Assembly: GCA_030706385.1 (NCBI GenBank)
Contig: JAUZOQ010000017.1
Coordinates: 1-46,110, forward strand
From: Bacteroidota bacterium
GTDB lineage: Bacteria > Bacteroidota > Ignavibacteria > Palsa-1295
Length of the DNA stretch: 46,110 bases
Direction: 5' to 3'
In this document: one piece after another, positions 11,012 to 19,516 of the stretch
How the letters are laid out: every line of letters begins with the position of its first letter
Position numbering within the stretch: the first letter of the stretch is position 1
Made by a program: the position numbers and the translations under genes
The notes under the pieces: model-generated
What the model was told of the DNA's origin: nothing
Seen by the model: the letters and a program-made list of their open reading frames with translations, nothing else
Databases searched by the model: none

Positions 11012-12961
11012 CTACTCCTTTTTTTGCTTCAAGAGAAATGCCGTAATTGCCTCTGCATCTGCGTCGCTCAGATTATTATTCGGTTCGATCGTACCTGGTT
11101 TGAAAACTTGCGGATTCTTCAGCCAATAGTAAACCCAGCCTGCTTTCAATCGCGAACTCAATTTATCGAGAGGTGGCCCGACATATCCGCCCTTGCCTTC
11201 TATCTGATGGCAGCTCTGGCATCCGTAACGATCAAAGTACAGACTCCTTCCGTGCAAAGCAAGTGTGTCATTGATCGGAACGGTTCGATTGAGTGAATCG
11301 GCAATGAAGTTTACCTGCATGTAGTCGACGAGTATCTTTCGGTCGGATTCGCTCAACGAAAGATTCGGCATTCGTTCGGTAAGGATCGGACGAAGAGAAT
11401 ATGGCACCTTGAAGTAGTTCATGATCCAATCGGGTTGAGCCTGCGATGCTTCGAGCGAAAGATCGGTGGCAACGAGTCGTCCGCTCCCTTGCATCTTGTG
11501 GCATGCCAGGCATGCGAGATCATCGACAAGTTTCCCGAATTCGCCTTGCGGAGAAAACACGCCTCGGGGTAGGGCGCGACGAACATACTTATTCGGAATG
11601 CTTTCATTTCTATTCGCAAGCAAGGCAACAGTAATTGCCTGCGCCTCCTGCTCCGTAAACCCGAACTTCGGCATTTTTGCCGTTGCAGAAAATGCATGAG
11701 GCGTCATGAGCTTGGTTTGAATGTATTCCGGCAATGATCTGTCGATCTTCGACTGGCCGAAATCGATCTCATACATTCTTTTACTTCCGACAAATGACAG
11801 GTCCGGAGCCATCTCTTCGGCCCGATTCATTGTGCCAAGTTCATGGCATCCGCTGCAATTGTATTTCTTGAAAGCTGTAAGACCCTTTTGGTACGCTTCA
11901 GGATCGGGCGTGTGATCCGGGGGCTGGACCATATCGTAGTCTACGAACTCGTTTTTCATGTAAAGCACTACCGCTGCAAGATCTTCGTCACTAAATCTGA
12001 AGCGAGGCATTTCCACATTGGACATTACATGTTTCGGGGACTTGATATAATTATACAGCCATTCAATGCTCACTTTACTCGAGACTTTGCCAAGATCAGT
12101 AGCAACATATCCGCCTTTTCCATTAACGGAATGACAGCTGATGCAGCGAGCTTCTCCGAAACGCGTTGCCCCCAGCTCAAGCATTTTTGCTTTCTGTGCA
12201 TCGGCCGGATTCAATACCGAAGCGGGAATCGCCGGTAGTGAAGAACCGTCAGAGAGAGTTGTAAATGTTTTGAGGAAATCGGCAATGTTATTCGCATCCT
12301 CATCCGGCATGTTGAAGTTCGGCATGCGGGCATGAGGCCAGTACGCTGTCGGGTTCTTCAGCCAATTGATGAGCCATCCGCCATTAACTTTTGAACCGAC
12401 GCCATCGAGCGGTGGGACCCATCTCTTGCTATATCCTTCGATCTTATGACAGCCCGCACAATTATATTCGGCAATGAGTTTGCGTCCGAGACTAAGCAGC
12501 GGTGCTTCGCGAACTTCCTGATCCTTATGACATTTTCCGCAAGAAGCTTCCATGAATTTTGCCGGCAAGACCGGTTGATCCCAAAATTCACTTTGTCCGT
12601 GAGCTTCCTTGAATTCTGTCGCAGCCCCCTGTCCGTCATGGCACGATGTGCAACCCATGTCCTCAATATCGTGATGCATGAGGGGATGGGTGCGGAATGG
12701 TTGGGGCGCATTTTTCAAAGCAGGTTCTTTGATGCCCAGATGACAAGTTGTGCATCGATCGACTCGATTGAGGCTTTGCACCCAGATCTGTTTGATACCG
12801 ATCTCTGTCGGCCTCACTTTTTGCGGCAGGGTTGCGATTAGGTCATTGTAGGAGTTTTGATATTTTTTCCATTCCGGAAAAAATCCTTTGAATGGAGCGA
12901 TCGCAAGGATCACGAGAAATATGATGGCGACGATCGCAAATATCTTTCTTTGATTCTTCAT
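11012..12961 (-). CDS. Octahaem cytochrome c subunit of an alternative bc complex
   Basis: About 649 residues from the ATG at 12959-12961. Longer upstream frames overlap the cytochrome b gene. One N-terminal anchor (KIFAIVAIIFLVILAIAPF) is followed by eight CXXCH sites. Three are clustered first (CTTCH, CTSCH, CGKCH). Five tandem class I-like domains follow (CAGCH, CISCH, CSGCH, CLACH, CQSCH). Four of these five carry a Met in an MPN/MPR/MPK segment. The fifth has EPNNN there. Context with Rieske and split cytochrome b makes this the cytochrome c1 counterpart, taking electrons from the Rieske centre. Confidence 0.9.
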   Translation of the reverse strand: MKNQRKIFAIVAIIFLVILAIAPFKGFFPEWKKYQNSYNDLIATLPQKVRPTEIGIKQIWVQSLNRVDRCTTCHLGIKEPALKNAPQPFRTHPLMHHDIEDMGCTSCHDGQGAATEFKEAHGQSEFWDQPVLPAKFMEASCGKCHKDQEVREAPLLSLGRKLIAEYNCAGCHKIEGYSKRWVPPLDGVGSKVNGGWLINWLKNPTAYWPHARMPNFNMPDEDANNIADFLKTFTTLSDGSSLPAIPASVLNPADAQKAKMLELGATRFGEARCISCHSVNGKGGYVATDLGKVSSKVSIEWLYNYIKSPKHVMSNVEMPRFRFSDEDLAAVVLYMKNEFVDYDMVQPPDHTPDPEAYQKGLTAFKKYNCSGCHELGTMNRAEEMAPDLSFVGSKRMYEIDFGQSKIDRSLPEYIQTKLMTPHAFSATAKMPKFGFTEQEAQAITVALLANRNESIPNKYVRRALPRGVFSPQGEFGKLVDDLACLACHKMQGSGRLVATDLSLEASQAQPDWIMNYFKVPYSLRPILTERMPNLSLSESDRKILVDYMQVNFIADSLNRTVPINDTLALHGRSLYFDRYGCQSCHQIEGKGGYVGPPLDKLSSRLKAGWVYYWLKNPQVFKPGTIEPNNNLSDADAEAITAFLLKQKKE

Positions 12962-12977
12962 AAATCGTCTGTTCCTT

Positions 12978-13676
12978 CTAGTAAATATGCTCCCAAGGCC
13001 ACGTCCAACTCCATTCCGGCCCACGGAAAAGAGTACCGATCGCTGTAAGCACGACAACGATGAGTACGAACCACGTCATGATCCACCATTGCACCGGTCG
13101 CGTGCCGAGCCAGCCAATGAACCCCTTCTCGCTATGAACGAAATAAGGGATGAGCATTAATACTGTCATCACAAGTGTCGGTACTAGCATTGCGTAGACA
13201 TCAAAGATCAGCAGGACAATGCACATCGCTCCGATCGTGATGAGTGCTACGACCAAGGTCTGCGGCCGATGCTGCTTCCACATGCCCTCTTGCTTGAGAT
13301 TGACATTGAAATATGGAATTGCCACAAGCGCTAGCACGACGAGCATCGGCAGAATAACACCGGCAACAATGGGCGGAAAGTAGTGAAGCAATTCCTGCAG
13401 TCCGAGAAAATACCACGGAGCCTTGGCAGGATTAGGGGTATGCTGCGGATTTGCCTCCCACTCCAGTGGAGCGTTAAAGAATAGCGAAAGCAGCGACAGC
13501 ACGATCACTAAGATCATGAAGGCAATGATCTCGCGAACTACCAGATTCGGAACGGTCATCACCGTTTCCGTTTCTTCCTGCCGCACGCGTGCAGCGGTCC
13601 GGTCCTTTACAAACTCTACTCGCCGTGGTATTTTTTTGGCGTCGGACGATCCTTCGGCTTCGTATTCCTTCGACAT
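12978..13676 (-). CDS. Cytochrome b C-terminal half (subunit IV-like), APWY Qo motif
   Basis: 232 residues from the ATG at 13674-13676, chosen for its Shine-Dalgarno (GGAGGAG) 2 bp after the cytochrome b N-terminal gene. After a charged N-terminal tail there are about four spans. The quinol-oxidation motif, normally PEWY, reads APWY at residues 86-89 (coordinates 13410-13421), followed by FLGLQELLHYFPP, which identifies the domain. Loss of the motif's Glu is known in some low-potential quinone bc complexes. It forms one cytochrome b with the upstream gene and lies 16 bp before the octahaem gene. Confidence 0.88.
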   Translation of the reverse strand: MSKEYEAEGSSDAKKIPRRVEFVKDRTAARVRQEETETVMTVPNLVVREIIAFMILVIVLSLLSLFFNAPLEWEANPQHTPNPAKAPWYFLGLQELLHYFPPIVAGVILPMLVVLALVAIPYFNVNLKQEGMWKQHRPQTLVVALITIGAMCIVLLIFDVYAMLVPTLVMTVLMLIPYFVHSEKGFIGWLGTRPVQWWIMTWFVLIVVVLTAIGTLFRGPEWSWTWPWEHIY

Positions 13677-13678
13677 AA

Positions 13679-14395
13679 TTAGACTCCTCCGTCTTTTCTG
13701 ACTCTCCAAAAGTGAACGCCCATAAGCACCATTGTAGCAATGGGTAGGATAAAGCAATGCAGCACATAAAATCTAACGAGAGCATTCTCGCCTACGATAT
13801 TCCCTCCGAGAAGAAGGTAGCTCATCTTGTCTCCGATTCCGAACGGAACGGCGCGTGCCATATTCGTGCCAACCGAGATTCCCCAAAATGCCAGCTGGTC
13901 CCAGGGAAGCAGATAACCGGTGTAACTCAGAAGAATTGTCAATACCAGAAGAATGACTCCGACGACCCAGTTGAATTCTTTCGGTGGCTTATACGAGCCG
14001 GTGTAGAAGACACGCAGCATATGCAAGAAAGCAACAGCAACCATCGCATGCGCCGACCACCGATGCATGTTGCGCAAGAACAATCCGGAAGAGACGACGA
14101 ACTGCAGATCCTTCATATCGGCGTAGGCCTCCGAAACAGAAGGTCTGTAGTAAAGCATCAGTAACGCGCCCGTTAGTGTCAGGATAATGAATAATCCTGC
14201 CGTAAGGCCGCCTAATGCCCACGTGTAAGTAATCTTCAGGGAGCGCTTGCGCACCTTCACCGGATGAACGTGAAGAAAGAAATTATAAAACACGCTCTCG
14301 GCGCGTGCACGATTCGAGATCGGCAAACCATGCCGGAATACCGAGCGCCAAACGCGCGAGGTAAATAACCGTCCGAGAGTTTTATTCTTCTCCAT
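13679..14395 (-). CDS. Cytochrome b N-terminal half (b6-like, dihaem)
   Basis: 238 residues from the ATG at 14393-14395. A TTG at 14401 is an alternative. Four spans carry the two haem b pairs: H111 and H125 (H-x13-H) and H213 and H228 (H-x14-H). The x14 spacing in the fourth span is b6f-like. [16 protein letters not shown] is the usual cd-region signature. The protein oxidises quinol in the membrane, sending electrons to the Rieske centre and through the b haems. It is separated from the C-terminal half by 2 bp and follows Rieske by about 20 bp. Confidence 0.92.
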   Translation of the reverse strand: MEKNKTLGRLFTSRVWRSVFRHGLPISNRARAESVFYNFFLHVHPVKVRKRSLKITYTWALGGLTAGLFIILTLTGALLMLYYRPSVSEAYADMKDLQFVVSSGLFLRNMHRWSAHAMVAVAFLHMLRVFYTGSYKPPKEFNWVVGVILLVLTILLSYTGYLLPWDQLAFWGISVGTNMARAVPFGIGDKMSYLLLGGNIVGENALVRFYVLHCFILPIATMVLMGVHFWRVRKDGGV

Positions 14396-14414
14396 GATCA
14401 ATCCAAGCTAGTGT

Positions 14415-14906
14415 TCAAACTTTAAGTACATTATGTTCATCGACTTTTACCCCTTTATCGACGATCAAATTTCCTTGATCGTCAAGAGTCATTTCGAATC
14501 GCGGCAGTTGTTTCGGAGCCGGACCGCCGATAACAGTACCCTCCCGATTGAATTTGCTCCCATGGCACGGACAGGCAATGATGCCTTCCTCGCCTTTCCA
14601 ATTCGTGATGCATCCAAGATGCGTACATGTGGCAGAAAGCGCGAAGAAATATCCTTCTTTTGCTCGAACGACAAAGACATTTTGATCCTGGATGAGAGTC
14701 ACACTTCCGGGAGAAAAATTCGAAGGTGTGCCGAGCTTGAACTTCGTCGGAGGTTCTTTTACAACGTTCGGGGAAAGATAGGATGCGCTGAGAGCGATCG
14801 AGCCTACGGAGACTATTCCGATCGATCCCAATCCGAGCAACTCCAGAAAGTAACGGCGAGTAACCGAGCCTTCCCGACCTTCTTTTCCGTTTTCTTTTTC
14901 GTCCAT
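14415..14906 (-). CDS. Rieske [2Fe-2S] protein of the octahaem bc operon
   Basis: 163 residues. The N terminus carries an RR motif (RRYFLELLGLGSIG) and one span, a Tat-type membrane anchor. The Rieske ligands are in CTHLGC and CPCHGS, with the GGPAPKQLPRF proline-loop region after them. It is a normal short b6f/bc-type Rieske. It accepts one electron from quinol at the Qo site and passes it to the c-type haems. It is 12 bp after the GltD-like gene and about 20 bp before cytochrome b. Confidence 0.93.
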   Translation of the reverse strand: MDEKENGKEGREGSVTRRYFLELLGLGSIGIVSVGSIALSASYLSPNVVKEPPTKFKLGTPSNFSPGSVTLIQDQNVFVVRAKEGYFFALSATCTHLGCITNWKGEEGIIACPCHGSKFNREGTVIGGPAPKQLPRFEMTLDDQGNLIVDKGVKVDEHNVLKV

Positions 14907-14918
14907 AACCCGTATCTC

Positions 14919-16820
14919 CTATCGATTCACAAGTGTATTGATCGGCATCGGAGCCGATGTGACATAACTCTCCATGGTTATACACCCTACAGGGCAGCGC
15001 ATCGCGCAGAGTCCGCAGCGTATGCACCGTTCTTCATTTTTGATCATTACCGATCCGATCATTTCTTCCGTTTTGCCGGCAAGCACAACGTTGTAAGACT
15101 CATGCAGATCGGGAAGCAATGTCTCTTCAAATCCAACTCGCTCCATCATTATCAGGTCAATGCAATACTCGGGGCATATGTCGACGCATCCGCCGCATAA
15201 GATGCACTCGCTTCCGGTATCTTCACCGGCTCTGTTGAAGGTCGTGTTTTCCCAGCAGTGCAGGCAGCGTGTAGCTTCCAGGCGAGCTTCTTCTTCGTTA
15301 TACCCGATCTCGATCTGCGAAACTCCAACACGCCTGTCGATATCTAAGCTTGGAATCGGCACCCGGGATAACGACTCATATCCCCAAGGCCTGGAATAGG
15401 TTTTCGTGTTGGCAACGATGATCTCGATATGATCTTCACGCAGATCGACCTCTGCAAATTGTTTTTCTCCTCTGTTAAGAAATTGATGGATGGACTGTGC
15501 CGCTCGTTTTCCGTTGGCAATTGCGTCAATCGCTATCCGCGGGCCGAAGGAAACGTCACCTCCTGCGTAAATTCCAGGAGCGGTTGTTGCGAGAGTAATG
15601 GGATCCACTTTGATCGTATTGCGCGGCGTGACTTCGATGCCATCAGCTGGATCGATCCAACTAAGATCTGAAGTCTGTCCGATCGCCATAATGATCGTAT
15701 CGGCTTCGATAATGTTTTCCGAATTCGGAGCAAATTTCGGGTTGAAACGTTTATTCTCGTCGAAGACGGAAAGACAATCGACGGTTTGCAGGCCGGTTAC
15801 TTTGCCATTAACTCCAACGATCTTATTCGGCCCCTTTCGGGTATGAATATGAATGCGTTCTTCTTTCGCCTCCACAATCTCCTCGTGTGCAGCCGGCATC
15901 TCGTTCCAGTCTTCAAGGCAGACCATATGAACTTCTTCAGCACCGAAGCGGATCGCAGAGCGTGCAACATCAAGTGCTTGCGTGACCTCTGTGACCTGAG
16001 TCGGCTCGCCTTTTTCTTGCCGAGCAACGGTTCTTGCAACATCGATGGCAACACTGCCTCCGCCGATGACAATGACCTTGTGACCTAACTCAACGCGATA
16101 GCCAAGATTGACATTCAGGAGATAGTCTACTGCGCGTAGGACGCCATCGAATTCTACTCCCTCGATTGTAAGATCGCGGCTCTTGTGAGCTCCGATCGCG
16201 ATAAAAAAAGCTTGAAATCCTTCTTCTCTCAAAGAAGCGATTGTGAAATCTTTCCCAAGCCTGACATTGAGCCGCAGTTCTACGCCGAGGCTAAGTATTG
16301 CGTTGATCTCAAGTCGAATGAGTTCTCTGGGGAGACGGTACTCTGGGATACCGAGACGAAGCATACCTCCTGCAACGGACTGTGCTTCGAAGACGGTAAC
16401 TTCGTACCCCTGAAGCGCAAGATCATGCGCGCAGGAAAGGCCTGCAGGTCCTGAACCGATGATGGCAACACGAATCCCGTTTCGCTTCACCGATTTCCCG
16501 AAAACCTCTTTGAGTTTTTCGAGATCCATCATGCTCTCGACACCAAAGCGTTCGCAAACAAAACGCTTCAGCGCACGGATCGCGATCGGCTCATCGATCT
16601 CTCCTCGTCTGCAGGCAGTCTCGCAGGGAGCAGCGCAAACCCTCCCGCAGATCGATGCGAAAGGGTTCGGGCGTCTCGCTACAGAATACGCTTCCCGGTA
16701 TTTGCCTTCCTCGATCAGGCCTACATACCGGCCGGCTTCCGTATGCACCGGACAAGCCGACATGCAGGGGAAGTTGGAATCAAGCCACTCGAGATTGACA
16801 AATTTGATCTGCTCAGACAT
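14919..16820 (-). CDS. GltD-like FAD/NAD(P) oxidoreductase with added [4Fe-4S] domains, bc-operon associated
   Basis: 633 residues. The N-terminal Fe-S domain has cysteines at 19, 23, 58, 62, 66 and 70. The FAD-binding fold starts at about residue 116 with IIGSGPAGLS, and a second dinucleotide fold (VIVIGGGSVAID) is the NAD(P)H site. The C-terminal ferredoxin-type motifs are CILCGGCVDICP and CIRCGLCAMRCP. It resembles the small subunit of glutamate synthase, but no large subunit is nearby. It lies in the cytochrome bc operon, 12 bp before Rieske. The likely role is linking the bc complex to the NAD(P)H pool, as proposed for anammox Rieske/b clusters carrying NAD(P)-oxidoreductase genes. Confidence 0.85.
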   Translation of the reverse strand: MSEQIKFVNLEWLDSNFPCMSACPVHTEAGRYVGLIEEGKYREAYSVARRPNPFASICGRVCAAPCETACRRGEIDEPIAIRALKRFVCERFGVESMMDLEKLKEVFGKSVKRNGIRVAIIGSGPAGLSCAHDLALQGYEVTVFEAQSVAGGMLRLGIPEYRLPRELIRLEINAILSLGVELRLNVRLGKDFTIASLREEGFQAFFIAIGAHKSRDLTIEGVEFDGVLRAVDYLLNVNLGYRVELGHKVIVIGGGSVAIDVARTVARQEKGEPTQVTEVTQALDVARSAIRFGAEEVHMVCLEDWNEMPAAHEEIVEAKEERIHIHTRKGPNKIVGVNGKVTGLQTVDCLSVFDENKRFNPKFAPNSENIIEADTIIMAIGQTSDLSWIDPADGIEVTPRNTIKVDPITLATTAPGIYAGGDVSFGPRIAIDAIANGKRAAQSIHQFLNRGEKQFAEVDLREDHIEIIVANTKTYSRPWGYESLSRVPIPSLDIDRRVGVSQIEIGYNEEEARLEATRCLHCWENTTFNRAGEDTGSECILCGGCVDICPEYCIDLIMMERVGFEETLLPDLHESYNVVLAGKTEEMIGSVMIKNEERCIRCGLCAMRCPVGCITMESYVTSAPMPINTLVNR

Positions 16821-16849
16821 GCGGGTGAAGATTCAGGCACACGTTGAAA

Positions 16850-17449
16850 CTACCGTTTGATGTCGAAATTTGCTTCGACCTCACCGGATTCCGTGACGGT
16901 GATCTGCTGGGCTGCTCCATGAAGCTTTTCATGCCAGATCTTGAGCGTGTAGGTACCTGCCGGCACACCCTTGATCGTGTAACTGCCATCAGCTCCAGTT
17001 ACAGCGTGGTAGGGCGTTTCCAAAACGACAACCGTGCCTTGCATTTCCGGATGCACATTGCAGAGCAAGGTGGCAATACAACCGGCCGATGTAAACGTCA
17101 TAGACTTCGTCTGTCCTTTCGGCCAAGAACCAAGATTGAATTTGCCATCACATTTATCAGGCGAATACACATTATGAAGCACATCGTCACTATTGAGGAA
17201 ATCGACGGTCGTACCCACAAGTACCGGAAGTACTTTGGGCTTGAATGTCATGTTGCGTTGATCGATCTTTGCATGAGCCTTCGGAGCGGGGAATGACTTT
17301 CCCGGGATCTTATCGATGTAGACAACGGCATCACCTGCATTTTTTGCACCATGTGCAGTTACTTTGCCTTTGATCGTTCCGGCCTGGATGCTTTGTGCCG
17401 TTGCAAGAATTGCTGCAACGACGATCATGAGAGTTACTTTCATTTTCAT
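16850..17449 (-). CDS. Periplasmic cupredoxin-like protein with carboxypeptidase-regulatory-type domain
   Basis: 199 residues. The signal peptide ends at SIQAG. A plastocyanin-like fold carries a complete type 1 copper ligand set: H92 (DVLHNVYSP), C130, H133 and M136 (CNVHPEM). The C-terminal part (VTGADGSYTIKGVPAGTYTLKIW) is a beta-sandwich of the carboxypeptidase regulatory/CnaB type. It lies 48 bp after the Cyc2-like gene and 29 bp before the GltD-like gene. A soluble copper electron carrier between outer-membrane cytochrome and inner-membrane complex would fit, and is inference. Confidence 0.85.
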   Translation of the reverse strand: MKMKVTLMIVVAAILATAQSIQAGTIKGKVTAHGAKNAGDAVVYIDKIPGKSFPAPKAHAKIDQRNMTFKPKVLPVLVGTTVDFLNSDDVLHNVYSPDKCDGKFNLGSWPKGQTKSMTFTSAGCIATLLCNVHPEMQGTVVVLETPYHAVTGADGSYTIKGVPAGTYTLKIWHEKLHGAAQQITVTESGEVEANFDIKR

Positions 17450-17497
17450 TGGTATTCCTTCGCTTAAGTGGATATTATGGTTTAGTAAAACTGAAAT

Positions 17498-18892
17498 TTA
17501 GATTCCCAGTGTCATCATCAATTGCGTTTGACCGTTTTGGAACTTGGAATCTCCATCGGCTTTGATGAAGCTCGTCCGAAGAGTCCATTTGACATTCGGC
17601 CTCCAAAGGAAAACGATGCCGGGTACGATCTGTATGTCCGAATAGCTGGAAGCTATTGCCTTGGTAGGATCATTGGGATCCGGAATTGCGTGTTCGCTAT
17701 TCCAGGTTTCGAATCGGATGCCTGGCAGAAGCCATGGATATGCGACGACATCGAGTTCTGCGAACGCAGTTGTTGTCTTTGCCGAAAGATTTGGAGCTTG
17801 TAAGAATGGATTGTCATCCTTGCGTATGCCGATGCCTCCGAAGAGATTGAACCGGTCGAACCAAAGATTGATATCGCCGCCGAACATGGTGAATGTGTTC
17901 GTTTGGTTATTCGACCCAGCCACTGTATCACCAATCAGAGGCAGACTCGGATCGGCCGCCAGTAATGCATTGCCGCCATAGACGAAAGCTCCGATCGTAA
18001 ATGAGTTGTCGACATAGGGCTGCAAATTATTCAGGTTCGGGCCACCGGCAGTCACGCCATCAAGCGGTAGCCCGCCAACCTTGTATGAAAGGTGTCCGTA
18101 AAAATCTTTGTCGGAATGGAGCGGTCCACCCTCTGGACCAAAACCTTCCACAATGCCTGCACTGTAAAATAACCGTCCGTCAGCAGCCATTCCGTTCACT
18201 TCGATACCGCTGAGATGCTCTTCGAGAGTCCAACCCATTTGGTCATCATGGTGATCAGCATCACCAAAGGCTCTTGTCGTTAACCAATATCCTTCCATCC
18301 ATGCACGATGGGTGGAAAAGGAAAAAAGCTGAGGTTCAAATACGCCGATGCGGGCATTGAGTGCATAAGAATCTCCGATAATGTTGCTGATGCTGAGGAA
18401 GATGCGATTGAGTTCAAGCCCCTCGCTGCTAAATGAGGCCTGGCCCCAAAATGCCATATCCTCGCCCAATGTACCACCGATCGCTGTTTCGATTGCATTA
18501 CCCAGGCCACTGAAGCTCCATCGTGCATTCGTCGACGGATCGCCATCGATAGTCTTCGGGTTGTAATCGATCTCGCCATTCAAGAATAGGGAGATTGGAG
18601 AATGTGATGGTATGGTACCGGGCCAGATCGCATCGGGGAATGATTTCTTGTTTCCTTCTGCACCAAGGCTGACTTCTTCATCCTTGGTAAATTCTGCGTC
18701 CGTGTGCCCTGGGAATTGATAGCCGTTTCTTCTGAATGCATCGCCAAAAGCATTCAGTTTCGGAAATCCGACATGGCAGGTTGCACAGCTTGTCTTGTAC
18801 TTGCGTGCGAATGCGGGGATTGCCGAACTGTTTTCACTCAAGACTAAGACAAAAAAGAATGCAAGTATGGAGAGATACAGTACTTTTTTCAT
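17498..18892 (-). CDS. Cyc2-like fused monohaem cytochrome-porin, outer membrane
   Basis: 464 residues. The signal peptide ends near NSSA, and the haem site is C36-A-T-C39-H40. The surrounding pattern IPAFARKYKTSCATCHVGFP, then KLNAFGDAFRRNGY, closely follows the Cyc2 N-terminal pattern (PxFARxxxxxCxxCHxxxPxLxxFGxxFxxxGY). The remainder has alternating amphipathic strands rich in aromatic residues, suited to a barrel of about 16 strands. Length matches Cyc2 proteins (400-500). Cyc2 moves electrons from extracellular Fe(II) across the outer membrane. Related proteins of unknown role share the pattern, so substrate is uncertain. It leads the nine-gene bc operon. Confidence 0.75.
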   Translation of the reverse strand: MKKVLYLSILAFFFVLVLSENSSAIPAFARKYKTSCATCHVGFPKLNAFGDAFRRNGYQFPGHTDAEFTKDEEVSLGAEGNKKSFPDAIWPGTIPSHSPISLFLNGEIDYNPKTIDGDPSTNARWSFSGLGNAIETAIGGTLGEDMAFWGQASFSSEGLELNRIFLSISNIIGDSYALNARIGVFEPQLFSFSTHRAWMEGYWLTTRAFGDADHHDDQMGWTLEEHLSGIEVNGMAADGRLFYSAGIVEGFGPEGGPLHSDKDFYGHLSYKVGGLPLDGVTAGGPNLNNLQPYVDNSFTIGAFVYGGNALLAADPSLPLIGDTVAGSNNQTNTFTMFGGDINLWFDRFNLFGGIGIRKDDNPFLQAPNLSAKTTTAFAELDVVAYPWLLPGIRFETWNSEHAIPDPNDPTKAIASSYSDIQIVPGIVFLWRPNVKWTLRTSFIKADGDSKFQNGQTQLMMTLGI

Positions 18893-19042
18893 CGCGTTAT
18901 AGAATAGTTAGTAAAGGTCTGTTCTGTGTTCAAACAATAAGTGTTCCAACGAATGAATTTGAGTCGAAACAACCCGATGAGTCGAATTTTGACCGGAAAT
19001 AGCGGTTCGTATTGTGGAAAGTGTAAAGAGAAGAAGAGAACC

Positions 19043-19057
19043 GTAAGGAATTCTTAC
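19043..19057. promoter_or_regulatory. GTAA-N7-TTAC operator, copy C (Cyc2-like/bc operon)
   Basis: The sequence GTAAGGAATTCTTAC, extended to CGTAAG/CTTACG arms at 19042-19058, lies about 158 bp upstream of the Cyc2-like start at 18892. No other gene start is near it, so it most likely serves the nine-gene operon. Confidence 0.6.
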
Positions 19058-19159
19058 GATTCGAGTTGAGAGTGAGTGGATATCTTCCGATCCCTGACTG
19101 TAAGAGAAATGAAGCCGAACTGTCAGCTTGGTGCCGAATCGGTTCGGTATCGTCAGGGG

Positions 19160-19504
19160 TTAGTTAACAGCGCTGTAGGCTTGTCGAATATGTTCAATCC
19201 CGACTTCTTCGATCGCATCGACGATCATAGGATAGTATCGGTCCAGCGGACACTCAACTTGATTGCGATCATCGCAAGTCTCGGGAGCTCCGTAGGAGCA
19301 GTTCTCGCAGACGTTCTCGCGAAGTCCGGCTACGTAGTCTTCATAGCGATTGCTTTTGGTCGCAAGAATGGATTTCACGATCCTGTCGTAGTTCGATTCG
19401 ATCGTGCATTCTCTTGCCGAGCTGATCCGGCAATTTCCTTCATTATCTGCATCGATACAATGTGTGCAGACTTTTTCCTTAATTGCTTCAAGATACGTAT
19501 ACAT
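19160..19504 (-). CDS. Small eight-cysteine protein, copy 2 (last gene of the compact bc operon)
   Basis: 114 residues from the ATG at 19502-19504, the start that aligns with copy 1. An upstream ATG at 19540 would run through a hairpin. It has the same two Cys quartets as copy 1 and differs at about ten positions. Seventy nucleotides (19371-19440) are identical to copy 1 including silent positions, indicating recent duplication or gene conversion. It follows the cytochrome b/c fusion gene by 41 bp. Function is unknown. Occurring last in both bc operons is the only clue. Confidence 0.85.
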   Translation of the reverse strand: MYTYLEAIKEKVCTHCIDADNEGNCRISSARECTIESNYDRIVKSILATKSNRYEDYVAGLRENVCENCSYGAPETCDDRNQVECPLDRYYPMIVDAIEEVGIEHIRQAYSAVN

Positions 19505-19516
19505 ATAATTGTCAAT

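Noticed and set aside
12962-13057. Upstream extension of the octahaem cytochrome to 13057
   Set aside because: It would overlap the cytochrome b C-terminal gene and place 32 Arg-rich residues before a clear membrane anchor.
14433-15200. 255-codon plus-strand frame across the Rieske and GltD-like genes
   Set aside because: It is antisense to two clear genes and its translation has no domain or signal.
14919-16820. Glutamate synthase small subunit as the function of the GltD-like protein
   Set aside because: No large subunit is adjacent, extra C-terminal [4Fe-4S] motifs are present, and the neighbours are bc-complex genes.
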